From Sycobia sp. Sy_11 (Eukaryota; Arthropoda; Insecta; Hymenoptera; Epichrysomallidae): 64,000 nucleotides of DNA. The notes beneath the pieces are model-generated. The model did not search any database and was not told the DNA's origin. It saw nothing but the letters and a program-made list of their open reading frames with translations. Below are positions 22,119 through 33,489 of this stretch, piece by piece (position 1 is the stretch's first letter; each line of letters starts with the position of its first letter). Made by a program: the position numbers and the translations under genes. The stretch covers positions 1,072,501 to 1,136,500 of the forward strand of contig JACCIC010000178.1 in the NCBI GenBank assembly GCA_018907035.1, written 5' to 3'.

Positions 22119-23403
22119 TTAGGAGTGTGAATAAGTCTTTCCCGTTTTTTGTAAGAGATGGCGCCACCAATACTGTGCGAGTATTCAATGGTTACATATA
22201 TCATAATCAAAGCTTATTCATATGTCAACAATTCCATACTAACACATTAGTTAAAATTTTTTCGCATCATAAATTTTTGATATCGTGAAAATGTCGAAAT
22301 TTGAGCCGAGTCGACGTCATTTGCGGTAAGTTTCACTTTATTGGTTCAATTTGAAGAAATCTGCTGCCCAGACGCATTGATTGCTTCAGGAGGCTTATGG
22401 AGAAGGTTGTGTCGATGATTCAAGTGTTCGCGGATGGTTTCGACGCTTCAAAAGCGGTGATTTCGACGTGGAAGACAAGGAGCGTTCCGGGCGGCCGCAA
22501 ATCTTTGAAGATCGAGAATTGGCGACTTTGCTTGATGAAGATTCTTGTCAAACGCAAAAAGAACTTGCTGAAGCATTGGCAGTTGACCGAACAACCATTT
22601 CCAAGCGTTTGAAAGCCATGGGAATGATCCAAAAGCAAGGAAATTGGGTGCCGTACGAACTGAAGCTGAGAGACGTCGAACGGCGTTTTTTCACTTGCGA
22701 ACAGCTGCTTCAGCGACATAAAAGAAAGGGTTTTCTGCATCGTATCGGACTGGCGATGAAAAGTGGATACGTTACGATAATCCGAAGCGAAGAAAATCAT
22801 GGGGACTACCCGGCCATGTATCATCATCGACGGCCAAGCCAAATATTCATGGCGCCAAGTTCATGCTCTGTATATGGTGGGACCAGCTAGGTGTGGTTTA
22901 CTATGAGCTTCTGAAACCGAATGAAAGGATCACAGGCGAGATCTATCGATGACAATTGATGCGTTTGAGCCGCGCACTGCGAGAAAAACGGCCACAATAC
23001 TCCGACAGGCACGACAAAGTTATTTTGCAACATGACAATGCTCGCCCACATGTTGCACCGCCGGTGAAAACATACTTAGACACGCTCAAATGGGAAGTCC
23101 TACCCAACCCGCCGTATAGTCCAGACGTTGCTCCGTCTGATTACCATCTCTTCAGATCGATGACGCATGGCCTGGCTGATCAGCACTTCCATTCCTACGA
23201 GGAAGCCAAAAAATGGGTGGATGACTGGATAGAGGCCAAACCGGTCGAATTTTTTCGCAACGGGATTCGTATGTTGCCAGAAAGATGGGAAAAAGTTGTA
23301 GCTAGCGATGGCCAATACTTTCAATAATTCATTTGTAACCATTTTTTCACAATAAAGGCTCAAAATTTGAAAAAAAACGGGAAAGACTTATTCACATACC
23401 TGA
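22119..23403 (+). mobile_element. mariner element, family A, copy 1 (dead)
   Basis: Complete 1285-bp element: TA at 22117-22118, left TIR ttaggagtgtgaataagtct, right TIR (reverse) tcaggtatgtgaataagtct, TA at 23404-23405. The transposase would start at 22290. It is inactivated by CGA to TGA at 22378-22380, a 1-bp deletion near 22745 just before the first catalytic Asp, and CGA to TGA at 22950-22952. The second and third Asp boxes 'LQHDNARPHV' and 'SPDVAPSDYHLF' are kept. Compare the intact copy at 30247-31535. Confidence 0.92.
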
Positions 23404-23405
23404 TA

Positions 23406-23844
23406 TAATATAGACTTCTACAAAGATTCTCGGTTTTCATATTATATATTACATAGAAATGTTTATAGTACACCGATAAAAAATTTATTCTTGGATTATT
23501 ATTAATTAAAATAATATTCTAAGATGTAAGATTTCTTATCATTCAGATATAATGAATACATTATTAGTATGTGATAAATATAATAGAAACTTCTCTTTTC
23601 CATTTAGTCACCATGTTCTCGAATAAACCATTGCATTATATTATTATATTTTTGGAGGCAATTACTTTTTCATATTACTTATGAAATGATTTAAATAATA
23701 AAAAAACCCTAAATAATTGAGAATTCAATAAGGTTCTTAGTTATTTTATAATGTATCCTATAGAAATATTTTCATAGTTTACCACATATAATCTACAATT
23801 GTACTTTTATTAATTAAAACAATAGTCTGAACTTAGTGATCACT
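23406..23844. other. no gene seen
   Basis: AT-rich spacer between a mariner and a Tc1 element. Confidence 0.5.
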
Positions 23845-24899
23845 ACAATACGACCTTTATTAACAGAATAAAGATTATGTTTTATTCTACAATCAGTCAT
23901 GCAAAAGCGTGCTCGACGTTACTGAAAGGTATTGAAAGATTTCGGTCTACTTCCTTCAGAAGGCGATAGAGGGATTCTTTGTCCTTGACGCATAGTTAAC
24001 AGAGAATCAGTTGTCGTTGATGTTTAGAAAGAGAATCACATTAAACGCGATGAGTGTAAAGTACGCGTCACGCTGCGAGGCTTTGTTCCTTTGCATCCAC
24101 CCGAAAAGTACCAAAATGTCACAATTAACAGTTGCTAAATATATGAGAAAGTCGAAGGCAGTTGTACAGAAGTGAGTACAGCGATATAAAGTGGCTAAAA
24201 ATGTCGACGTTTTACCAGAACGTGGTTCGATAGGAAAAATGGCCCAAAAAGATGAAGAAAGCATAGTGAATCTGTTTTCGCAGAATCCTGGTTTAACTTT
24301 GGGGCAAGGACAGGCAAAATTAATGAAAAAAGATTTAGATATATCCTACCAAACTATTCGAACCTGTCTTCATACCCATGACATGAAATGGCGCAATACA
24401 ATGAAGAGGTCTCTGTTGACTAAAAAACATGTGACAAAGCGACTCGCTTGGACGCAAGAGAATATTGATAGAGATTTTGAAAATGTCATTTTTACTGATG
24501 AATTTTCTAATATGAGCACGTTCTGTCCTCACGCCAGCCTGTCAACTCCTACCAATAGGCTTGTTTAGCGGACCTTAAAACACGGAATAAAAATGTATCT
24601 TTAAGGCTGCTTCTCAAAACAGGGATTGGCATTTTGCACCTCTTTATCGGCAATCTAAATGACGAGAAAATGATAAAAATCTATAAAACGTCTTTACTGC
24701 TACCTGTCAAACGAGGATTCATCAAAAAAAATGAAGATTGGATTTTGTATCAGGACAACGATCCTAAACACCGCAGCAAGCTCTGTACTGAAAGGAAGAC
24801 TTAATCTGTCATCCTTACATTGGATTGGCCGTTACAGTCGCCTGATGCAAACCCTATTGAAAATGTGTGGGCATATATTAAACAGAAACTTCATAGAAG

Positions 24900-24981
<82 letters not shown>

Positions 24982-25225
24982 TGAAACAGTTGTCTTACCA
25001 AATTGGTCGGATCTGGAGATCGTTGCCACTAGAATATGCCGTTGAATTAGTAGAAAGCATGCCTCGGAGTTGCCAAGCAATTATCGACACCGATGCTGAC
25101 TGGACACATTATTGATCCAACTGCATCATTGTTTATAATGTGTACAATGTATATATAAATATGAAAGATTCATCAAATAAATTTTTTTATAAATTAACAC
25201 GACCACACTCTTACTGGACAAATTG
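23845..25225 (+). mobile_element. Tc1-like element with CA-repeat-split ORF
   Basis: The right end 'caatttgtccagtaagag' (reverse) is followed by TA at 25226-25227. The left end is only approximate. Transposase frames run from about 24117 to a stop at 25114. The N-terminal HTH part contains 'YQTIRTCLHTHDMKWR', then 'FENVIFTDE' (first Asp, 24478-24500). After a frameshift comes 'DWILYQDN' (second Asp), then 'SPDANPIENVWAYIK' with the Glu/Asn box of Tc1 (DD34E). A CA microsatellite (24901-24979) interrupts the C-terminus, which resumes as 'LKQLSYQIGRIWRSLPLEYA'. Stops and frameshifts make it dead. The second copy is at 63563-64000. Confidence 0.85.
24901..24979. repeat. (AC)n microsatellite inside Tc1 transposase
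   Basis: About 39 AC units. The orthologous place in the second copy of the element (about 63810-63825) has only 'gcgcacacac' in coding sense, so the repeat grew after insertion or in this subfamily. Confidence 0.95.
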
Positions 25226-25439
25226 TATTCTATAGGAGATCCGAAACTTTTTGGTCAAGTCGTTGATGGACATCTGAACATCGGTTACTACCAACCGAAC
25301 ACTAAACTCGCTATAGCAATCGTTCAGATACCTCAGAATATGAATTTCCATTAATATAAAACTGCCCATCAATGTGCTCTATATCTTTATATACAAGATG
25401 AGACCATTCAGTAATGCCACAAAAGTTAAAAATCGAGCA

Positions 25440-26210
25440 TATTTAAAAATTAAGGTACCTATCTAAGATCCACTTCAAAGTACTCTCCTTCCGCATACAT
25501 ATATTCCGTATACATATATTCCAGCGAATTTGACAGTTTTCGTAAAAATTCTGGAGCACTTCTTGTGGGGCCTCTCCGAGTACCCTCTCCACAGATTCTT
25601 GGATATCTTCAACGAAGTCAAAATGTCGACTTTTAACGAATTTTTTCAAATGCGAGAATAAAAAAAAATAACAGAGTGACATGTCCGGTGAATAGGGTGG
25701 TTATGGTAATATTGCGATGCCTCTAGACGCGAAAAACTGAGACACTGAACGCACTGTTACAGGGAGCATTGTTGTCATGGAGAGCCCAAGTCTTCGCCAT
25801 CTCTGGACGCACTCTGAGCACACTTTTTCGTAATTTTTTGAGCACATTGAGATAGAATACTTAATTTACAATTTTTCCAGGTGGTACAAACTCTTTGTGA
25901 ACTTCACATTTGCTGTTGGAGAAGCAAATGAACATGGTTTTCATTTTGGATTTGCTCATTCTTGCCTTGTTTTGCCTTAGCACTCCAGGGGACAACCACT
26001 GATGGCTTTGTCATTTAGTTTCGGAGTCATATAAAAAAAACCAACATTCATCACTAGTAATAACTCAATCGAGAACAGTAGGATTACTTTCAACCTGTTC
26101 GAGAGAATCTTGAGCGATGTTCTTTCGGTGGGCCTTTTGCTCATCTGAAAGGTTGTAAAATCTCAGTTCTCTATTTATAACAAGGCCTTATGGTTTTTTT
26201 TTTGTAGATT
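25440..26210 (-). pseudogene. mariner transposase remnant (family F, copy 1)
   Basis: Minus strand. The reading order with interruptions is 'ELRFYNLSDEQKAHR', 'WVITSDECWFF' (first Asp box), 'HKEFVPPGKIV', 'LHDNNAP' (second), and 'PPYSPDMSLCYFFLFSHLKKF' (third Asp replaced by Tyr). It has in-frame stops and the N-terminal third is missing or unrecognised. A second fragment of the family is at 35000-35420. Confidence 0.8.
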
Positions 26211-26249
26211 TTGTTACGAAAAAATATTCAAAAATAATCCGAGATGATT

Positions 26250-27600
26250 TGAGTTTGTCAAAACTTCCAATCAGTGAGTATTGCAATACTTCGCTGATTC
26301 ATACTATATCTTTAGATTAGACTAAAATGTAAAATGATTAAAAGCAATTAAAAGATTCTATAATATTGTTTATTTCAAATAATCAAAATCAAAAATAAAC
26401 GTTTTCTCTCTATATTAAGTTTGAACGATCGATCTCTTCTCTTCTAGTCAGTGTAGACTTTTACTAAAATTTATTTATATTTAATTCATTTTTCTCTGAC
26501 AGTTAAAGTTCATCAAATAGGGATGATTGTATCGGAATGGATGGGTACAGCTAGTGAATAACTCTTCTATTCAGTTATTTAATTTTTTATGTCTATTATA
26601 TTATTAACTAAAAATAATTTTATTATAGTATATTATTAAGTAATTTCTATTTTAATTAATTAATCATATATTCATCGTGTTGCAAAAATGATCGACAGCT
26701 CCAATTTATTTTCACGTTATATCTATTATTCCGTGTTTTCGCTCGATATTTTAATTCATCTATTTATACCAATTTTGGGTTTTTTTTATTTTTCGATGTT
26801 TAATTTTGCATTTAGTTTTATATTATACAATAATGTCCTTCAGAAGTTAAATAAAACTATTAAACTTTAAATATATAAGCCTGTCTCTTTTGAAAATTCT
26901 TCACGCAAATAAAAATAACTATGCGATTATTATTTAAGCATGGAATCGCTTGGACAATGACATATAATTAATTTATTTTAGTCAGGATTAATTCTTGGAT
27001 ATGAATCTGAGGTGCGCCTCGAGTTTATCATGTCTCCTATAATTTATTTTGGGGAACACATGCGTTTCTTCTTCTTAATAAATTAATAATAGGGATTAAT
27101 CTATATTATAAATTTAATATGGCGAGAATGCACAACGAGAACAGCTGCTGGCGTATGAATACCAAACGACATCCGGGACTGTAAGTGGCAGTTGTTTTCT
27201 CTCTCTTTCCCGTTTGTGCGTGTGTCGACAACGCAGTGGCCTCAACCTACAATCTACGCACAATTATGAGTTGTATATTTAATTAATTATCTTCATTTCT
27301 TTTAATAAATGTGTATCTTTCTGTTCGTTGTACCGTGCTTTTCTTTCACCTGTTACTCCGGTTGTACAACACTCTTTCTTGGCTCGTAGCAGAGCCGCCT
27401 TTCTGTTTCGCCCTAATGCTCGCTTCAAACGAATAAGTTAGATGCGATACAATGGTCCTTTAATCATTTTACCACTCGGAAACAGTTCCTAGTACAAGAC
27501 ACCAATTTGATCCCACTATATGCTGAGCATGACCTTATTTACGTGAATATTTCATTTTCGTTTCTGCGTCGGTTGGTTGGACCCGCCAGAATTTGTAGCA
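26250..27600. other. no gene seen
   Basis: AT-rich intron sequence; no frame resembles a known protein. Confidence 0.5.
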
Positions 27601-27619
27601 TTGTAGCATTGTATGCAGC

Positions 27620-28015
27620 GTCATTTTGGACATGCAAAATCGCCGTTCAATTTATCTTCAACTTCAAAATCACCATTTTTGAATTGTTTGAATCACTCGT
27701 GGCACATCGGTTCACCAATACATTCCACTCCATATATTTCCGAAAGCAAATGATACACCTCAGCCTCACTCGTTCTCATATTAAAAAATAGAAGCAGCGC
27801 TTCCTACAAATAAGGTTTATTTGGCTGAAAACTTGACATGATTTTGCTCGATAAAATAAACTATACAGAAAGAAATGCTCAAATATTATGCAGTAAAGTT
27901 GTTGACAGATATACTACCTACAAATCTAACATATGAGGAATGACATTTCTATCCGGGATCTGCTGGTGACGCCAACTTTTGACAAACGCTGAAAATTTAC
28001 TTGTACACCCAATAT
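27620..28015 (-). pseudogene. mariner N-terminal fragment (family I)
   Basis: The minus strand encodes the mariner DNA-binding region: 'LLSEIYGVECIGEPMCHE', then a stop where Trp is usual (TGG to TGA), then 'FKQFKNGDFEVEDK'. The end 'attgggtgtacaagtaaatt' (reverse) at about 28015 looks like the 5' TIR. The catalytic part is absent; 27100-27600 holds nothing recognisable. Confidence 0.65.
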
Positions 28016-28221
28016 AAATAACGAGAATCTGAACAGGAAATTTTATGTACCCCACTTTTTAATGTAATGAGTTTTTATTTTTTATTTGCATAAAAAAATT
28101 CTTTTTATTAAAATTAATTACAAAAATATCATTTAGTCATTCTAGTAGTGCATTATATGATTTGGGCAGTGTACTCTCGAGAGAAACAAAGGGCTTAAAG
28201 CTAATGAATAATAAAGTATAA

Positions 28222-29761
28222 ATGAAATTATACACTATTATTAATTAATAAATATTCTCATTGGTCTTACAGTCCAATTAAATAAATCGAAAATAATACG
28301 TAATAATGTCAATATATATTTATATTAATATTAATACATCAATATACAAAAATAAAAATAAAAAATTAAAAATTATAATGACAGTCAGACTCTCCTTGTG
28401 TAAAATCATCCCCGTAGAGTAATCTGAAAATAAAAATATTAGCTGAATAAAATGTTGTGTTACTAAAGTGCAATATAACTGTCCCCAGCACCCTTACCTA
28501 ATTGAAGACTTGCTGTAGTAGTCCAGCGTTTCGAGCTCGTTACGGCATCTCATCAAGGACTAAACTAAACCTTATATTCTAATCTATATACACCCTATCC
28601 GCACTACCAAGTTATTTAATTTACTAGACTCCAACATTAAATTCACATTATTTTGATTTTTAGAAATGTGAATACTTTCAAGACTCTCCCTTTTATACTT
28701 ATTATTAATAACATGGTCTAAAATATCCACATTCACAAAATCAAAAGAATGTAAAAATTTTAAAAAATGCTACTTTAAACCGGAAGTAATATGTGAACTA
28801 CGTAAACGATATTTATGTTCATAACTTCTCTTTTTTAAACATGTACTTGTTTCTCCAATGTAGTACTTATCACAATTCATACAATTAATTTTGTAAATCA
28901 CTCCAGATTTTAAATATAAATCATCCCAATCTTTGCAATTATTAAACAACTTATTTAAATTATCGTTATTTTTAAAGAAAATTTCAATGTTATATTTCCA
29001 AAAATTTCTTTTAATTCTCTCAGATAATCCTCTAACATATAGTAAGACAATAATTTTGCCTCTGTTAACATCAAGTCGTGCACTATGTCTATTTTTGGTA
29101 TTATAAATGTTAAACAATCTCTCAACAATTAATTTATTAATAAATTCAATTGGATATCCATTATTAATGAAAGTTTCTCTTACTATCTGTAAATTATTTT
29201 GTCTACAATCTTTATGTGACAATTTTATTGCTCTGTCAATGACACCCTTCAGTGCTCCAATTTTATTTCCGAATTGGTGGTGTGAATTAAAATCTAAAAA
29301 CCTACCTGACCAAGTAGGTTTTCTATACCAATTAATCATCACTTTATTATTACTACATTTAATGACATTAACGTTTAGAACACTGAACTTATTGTTGTCT
29401 TTAGTCTCCCTTGTAAATTTAATTCTATCATGTACAGAATTAAAAACATCGACCATTTCATTCACAAAGACTTCTGGAACAATTGTAAAGATATCATCAA
29501 CATATCTTTTAAGTATCATTGGTTTAAAAACTAATTTTAACAAAGCAATACTTTCTAATTTTTCCATAACTAAAATGGCTATAACCTGTGACAAAGGTGA
29601 CCCCAATGAACATTCGTATTTTGATCATCAAATTTATTATCAAATGAAAAAATTGTGTTATTAAAAACTAAATTAATTGTTTTAATAAATTCATTCATAA
29701 TTTTGTATGTACATTACTTTCATGCCATTTTTCTTGTATAATATCATTGAACAATATATTA
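28222..29761 (-). mobile_element. Penelope-like element, 5'-truncated copy
   Basis: The minus-strand frame (28770-29606, 278 codons, and upstream in a shifted frame to about 29761) encodes the C-terminal half of a Penelope RT. It has 'GSPLSQVIAILVMEKLE', the catalytic 'KRYVDDIFTIV', then the GIY-YIG endonuclease 'VIYKINCMNCDKYYIGETST'. A hammerhead-like motif (28519-28563) lies in the 3' untranslated part, and the 3' end at about 28222 is shared with the plus-strand copy. The RT N-terminus is missing, as is common for these elements. The frame near 29606-29640 is broken. Confidence 0.88.
28519..28563 (-). ncRNA. hammerhead ribozyme motif of Penelope element
   Basis: The minus strand has stem I 5' arm agtcc, then 'ttgatga' (core normally CTGATGA), stem II 'gatgccgtaacgagctc', 'gaaac', a very short helix III, and stem I 3' arm ggact. 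Hammerheads are known in the terminal repeats of Penelope-like elements. The changed core base or extra T suggests it is weakened in this copy. Confidence 0.6.
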
Positions 29762-30246
29762 GATAAATTATATTATATATTAATCTATATCATTATATTA
29801 ATTATAAATATAAGATATTTATTATGTTAATATATAAATTATATTAAATATTAATAAATATTATATCTATCTTCTCTAAATTTCCCAACTTATAATATTG
29901 CCAGATTTTTATCTAATATATTGGTTAAGATAGTTGGTGTTTTTACAATGAAATGAAAGATATTATTATTGCGAAAACTACAAGATGATTTCATTGAATG
30001 TGGTATCTTTATTTACAAATGTGCATTTATAATTGTTGAATGATATTATACAAGAAAAATGGCAAGCAATTAATTTACATACAAAATTAATAATGAATGA
30101 ATTTATTAAAGCAATTAATTTAGTTTTTAATAACACAATTTTTTTGTTTGATGATAAATTTTATGAACAAAAATACGGATGTCTAATGAGGTCACCTTTG
30201 TCACCGATAATAGCTAATTTAGTTATGGAAAAATTAGAAAATATTA

Positions 30247-31535
30247 TCAGGTATGTAAATAAGTCTTTCCCGTTTTTTTTTTTCAAATTTTGAGCCTTTA
30301 TTGTGAAAAAATGGTTACAAATGAATTATTGAAAGTATTGTCCATGGCTAACTACAACTTTTTCCCATCTTTCTGGCAACATACGAATCCCGTTGCGAAA
30401 AAATTCGACCGGTTTGGCCTCTATCCAGTCATCCACCCATTTTTTGGCTTCCTCGTAGGAATGGAAGTGCTGGTCAGCCAGGCCATGTGTCATCGATCTG
30501 AAGAGATGGTAATCAGACGGAGCAACGTCTGGACTATACGGCGGGTGGGGTGGGACTTCCCATTTGAGCGTTTCTAAGTATGTTTTCACCGGCGGTGCAA
30601 CATGTGGGCGAGCATTGTCATGTTGCAAAATAACTTTGTCGTGCCTGTCGGAGTATTGTGGCCGTTTTTCTCGCAGTGCGCGGCTCAAACGCATCAATTG
30701 TCGTCGATAGAGCTCGCCTGTGATCCTTTCATTCGGTTTCAGAAGCTCATAGTAAACCACGCCTAGCTGGTCCCACCATATACAGAGCATGAGCTTGGCG
30801 CCATGAATATTTGGCTTGGCCGTCGATGATGATGCATGGCCGGGTAGTCCCCATGATTTTCTTCGCTTCGGATTATCGTAAAGTATCCACTTTTCATCGC
30901 CAGTCACGATACGATGCAGAAAACCCTTTCTTTTATGTCGCTGAAGCAGCTGTTCGCAAGTGAAAAAACGCCGTTCGACGTCTCTCAGCTTCAGTTCGTA
31001 CGGCACCCAATTTCCTTGCTTTTGGATCATTCCCATGGCTTTCAAACGCTTGGAAATGGTTGTTCGGTCAACTCCCAATGCTTCAGCAAGTTCTTCTTGC
31101 GTTTGACAAGAATCTTCATCAAGCAAAGTCGCCAATTCTCGATCTTCAAAGATTTGCGGCCGCCCGGAACGCTCCTTGTCTTCCACGTCGAAATCACCGC
31201 TTTTGAAGCGTCGAAACCATCCGCGAACCCTTGAATCATCGACACAACCTTCTCCATAAGCCTCCTGAAGCAATCGATGCGTCTCGGCAGCAGATTTCTT
31301 CAAATTGAACCAATAAAGTGAAACTTCCCGCAAATGACGTCGACTCGGCTCAAATTTCGACATTTTCACGATATCAAAAATTTATGATGCGAAAAAATTT
31401 TAACTAATGTGTTAGTATGGAATTGTTGACATATGAATAAGCTTTGATTATGACATATGTAACCATTGAATACTCGCACAGTATTGGTGGCGCCATCTCT
31501 TACAAAAAACGGGAAAGACTTATTCACACTCCTAA
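30247..31535 (-). mobile_element. mariner element, family A, copy 2 (complete)
   Basis: 1289 bp with TA at 30245-30246 and 31536-31537. End sequences are tcaggtatgtaaataagtct (one change from the family) and, reversed, ttaggagtgtgaataagtct. It is inserted in the Penelope RT gene. The only copy in this window with an unbroken transposase. Confidence 0.95.
30326..31369 (-). CDS. mariner transposase, intact
   Basis: 347 residues, the usual length for a mariner transposase, which cuts and pastes the element at TA sites in the nucleus. The N-terminal HTH covers about residues 10-65 (includes 'WFRRFKSGDFDVEDKERSG'). The second HTH, residues 85-115, is followed by the linker motif 'WVPYELK' (121-127). 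The DD34D triad is D158 in 'VTGDEKWILYDN', D251 in 'LQHDNARPHV' and D286 in 'SPDVAPSDYHLF', with 34 residues between the last two. The Met at 31369 is chosen; MSKF two codons later is equally possible. No inactivating change is visible. Whether it is expressed is unknown. Confidence 0.93.
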   Translation of the reverse strand: MKMSKFEPSRRHLREVSLYWFNLKKSAAETHRLLQEAYGEGCVDDSRVRGWFRRFKSGDFDVEDKERSGRPQIFEDRELATLLDEDSCQTQEELAEALGVDRTTISKRLKAMGMIQKQGNWVPYELKLRDVERRFFTCEQLLQRHKRKGFLHRIVTGDEKWILYDNPKRRKSWGLPGHASSSTAKPNIHGAKLMLCIWWDQLGVVYYELLKPNERITGELYRRQLMRLSRALREKRPQYSDRHDKVILQHDNARPHVAPPVKTYLETLKWEVPPHPPYSPDVAPSDYHLFRSMTHGLADQHFHSYEEAKKWVDDWIEAKPVEFFRNGIRMLPERWEKVVVSHGQYFQ

Positions 31536-32605
31536 TACATTCTCAAAATTAGTTTTTGAACCAATGATATTTAAGAGATATGTTGGCGATATTTTTACAA
31601 TTGTTCTGTGGTTCTGTGAAGTTTTTGTGGATGAAGTGGTGGATGTTTTTAATTCTGTACATGACAGAATTAAATTTACAAGGGAGACTAAAGACAACAA
31701 TAAGTTCAGTGTTCTAAACGTTAATGTCATTAAATGTAGTAATAATAAAGTGATGATTAATTGGTATAGAAAACCTACTTGGTCAGGTAGGTTTGTAGAT
31801 TTTAATTCACACCACCAATTCGGAAATAAAATTGGAGCACTGAAGGGTGTCATTGACAGAGCAATAAAATTGTCACATAAAGATTGTAGACAAAATAATT
31901 TACAGATAGTAAGAGAAACTTTCATTAATAATGGATATCCAATTGAATTTATTAATAAATTAATTGTTGAGAGATTGTTTAACATTTATAATACCAAAAA
32001 TAGACATAATGCACGACTTGATGTTAACAGAGGCAAAATTATTGTCTTACTATATGTTAGAGGATTATCTGAGAGAATTAAAAGAAATTTTCGGAAATAT
32101 AACATTGAAATTTTCTTTAAAAATAACGATAATTTAAATAAGTTGTTTAATAATTGCAAAGATAGGGATGATTTATGTTTAAAATCTGGAGTGGTTTACA
32201 AAATTAATTGTATGAATTGTGATAAGTACTACATTGGACAAACAAGTACATGTTTAAAAAAGAGAATTTATGAACATAAATATAGTTTACGTAGTTCACA
32301 TATTACTTCTGATTTAAAGTAGCATTGTTGAAAGTTTTTACATTCTTTTGATTTTGTGAATGTGGATATTTTAGAGCATGTTATTAATAATAAGTATAAA
32401 AGGGAGTGTATTGAAAGTATTCACATTTCCAAGAATCAAAATAATGTGAATTTAATGTTAGAGTCTAGTAAAGTAGATAACATTTATCATTCCTTATTAA
32501 ATTGATTGGTTTTGAACATTTTGTGTAGAGGGGGATTTTATATTTAATTTACTAGATTTGGTAGTCGGGATAGGGTATATATACATTAGAATATAAGGTT
32601 TAGTA

Positions 32606-32650
32606 TAATCCCTGATGAAGAGCCGTAGCGAGCTCGAAACGTTGGACTAC
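32606..32650 (+). ncRNA. hammerhead ribozyme motif of Penelope element
   Basis: Contains the canonical core 'cctgatga', stem II with gagc/gctc arms, then 'gaaac' and a minimal helix III (acgt) before 'tggac'. Stem I can form between 'atcc' and 'ggac'. It is in the same position relative to the element end as the minus-strand copy at 28519-28563. The very short helix III suggests activity as a dimer, as proposed for other Penelope hammerheads. Confidence 0.7.
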
Positions 32651-33266
32651 TACAGCAAATCTTCAATTAGGTAAGGGTGCTGGGGGCAGTTATATTGCAC
32701 TTTACTAACATAAAATTTTTTTCAGCTAATATTTTTATTTTCAGATTAGTCTACAACGGTGATTTTACAGAAGAATGTCATTATAATTTTTAATTTTTTA
32801 TGTTTGTATATTGATGTATTACTAGTAATATAAATATATATTGATATTATTACGTATTATTTTCGATTTATTTAATTGGACTGTAAGATCAATGAAAATA
32901 TTTATTAATTTGTGTATAAGCAGCAAAAGCAAAATTAAAGTATACACTATTATAGGATCTATTTTATACCACAAGATTGGGACAATCACGTTAATGTTAC
33001 TCTTTTGAGAATACGGCATGATAAAATTTATATATTTATACAACTTATTATTTCTCTTGTATTCAAATTATACACGAATTTAGGATGATTATTTATTTGA
33101 CACAGATTTCTTTATTTCTATAAGCTGTACGATTATATTATATTCAATTTCTAGAAGAACTGTATAGAGATTTTTATCAATCATAATTAAATCAACGCTA
33201 TTATCTCCAAAGACATAACCAAATTTACATCATTTTGTAGTGAATAAATTTCATAATTTAACTTAC

Positions 33267-33483
33267 TCTGTAACGAGTGAGGTTCCACTTTTAGTTAGGC
33301 GCCCTTTCCTAAAATCAAATTCTCTCTGCTTTATTACTTGATCCATACCAGCCAGGAGTACACCACGCACTAATTCATCAAGAGATGCATATTTGTTTTC
33401 TTGACTATCTAAATTTATTGAATCACTGATATTATTTAATAAACCTGCTTCACATAAATGTTGTAGGTTTATATTACGTATTT
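33267..33483 (-). CDS. DEAH-box RNA helicase exon (HA2 to OB linker)
   Basis: 217-nt exon, phase 1 in and 2 out. Acceptor 'tttttattctag'; donor 'GTAAGT' at 33266. The 71 codons include 'INLQHLCEAGLL' and 'SLDELVRGVLLAGMDQVI', like the segment 'E-LV-GVL-AGL' between the helical HA2 domain and the OB-fold in DHX30-type helicases. Exon length and phases fit both neighbours exactly (37988-38232 upstream and 9979-10168 downstream). Confidence 0.75.
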
Positions 33484-33489
33484 CTAGAA

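Larger units (their letters stand above)
29860..32946 (+). mobile_element. Penelope-like element split by a mariner
   Basis: Plus strand. The RT begins about 29980 with 'LNVVSLFTNV' (motif A region) and continues through 30033-30246 with 'RSPLSPIIANLVMEKLENI'. A complete mariner (30247-31535) is inserted at a TA. The RT then resumes in 31540-32322 with 'KLVFEPMIFKRYVGDIFTIV'; the catalytic YVDD has become YVGD. The GIY-YIG endonuclease 'VVYKINCMNCDKYYIGQTST' follows. A hammerhead motif is at 32606-32650 and the 3' end is at about 32946, the same end as the inverted copy. Dead because of the Asp loss and the insertion. Confidence 0.88.
10169..33266 (-). other. 23-kb transposon-filled intron of helicase gene
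   Basis: Phases and sense of the helicase exons on either side (donor GTAAGT at 33266, acceptor AG at 10169-10170) imply one intron of 23,098 bp. No further helicase coding was seen inside. Its contents are mostly mobile elements: mariners, SINEs, an LTR, Tc1 and Penelope-like elements. Length and splicing are inferred, not proven. Confidence 0.6.

Noticed and set aside
24731..25045. Frame with long Thr-His repeat
   Set aside because: Product of the AC microsatellite and a frameshift in the Tc1 transposase, not a protein in its own right.
29107..29664. 185-codon plus-strand frame
   Set aside because: Antisense shadow of the Penelope RT frame on the minus strand; the same applies to 31524-31985.
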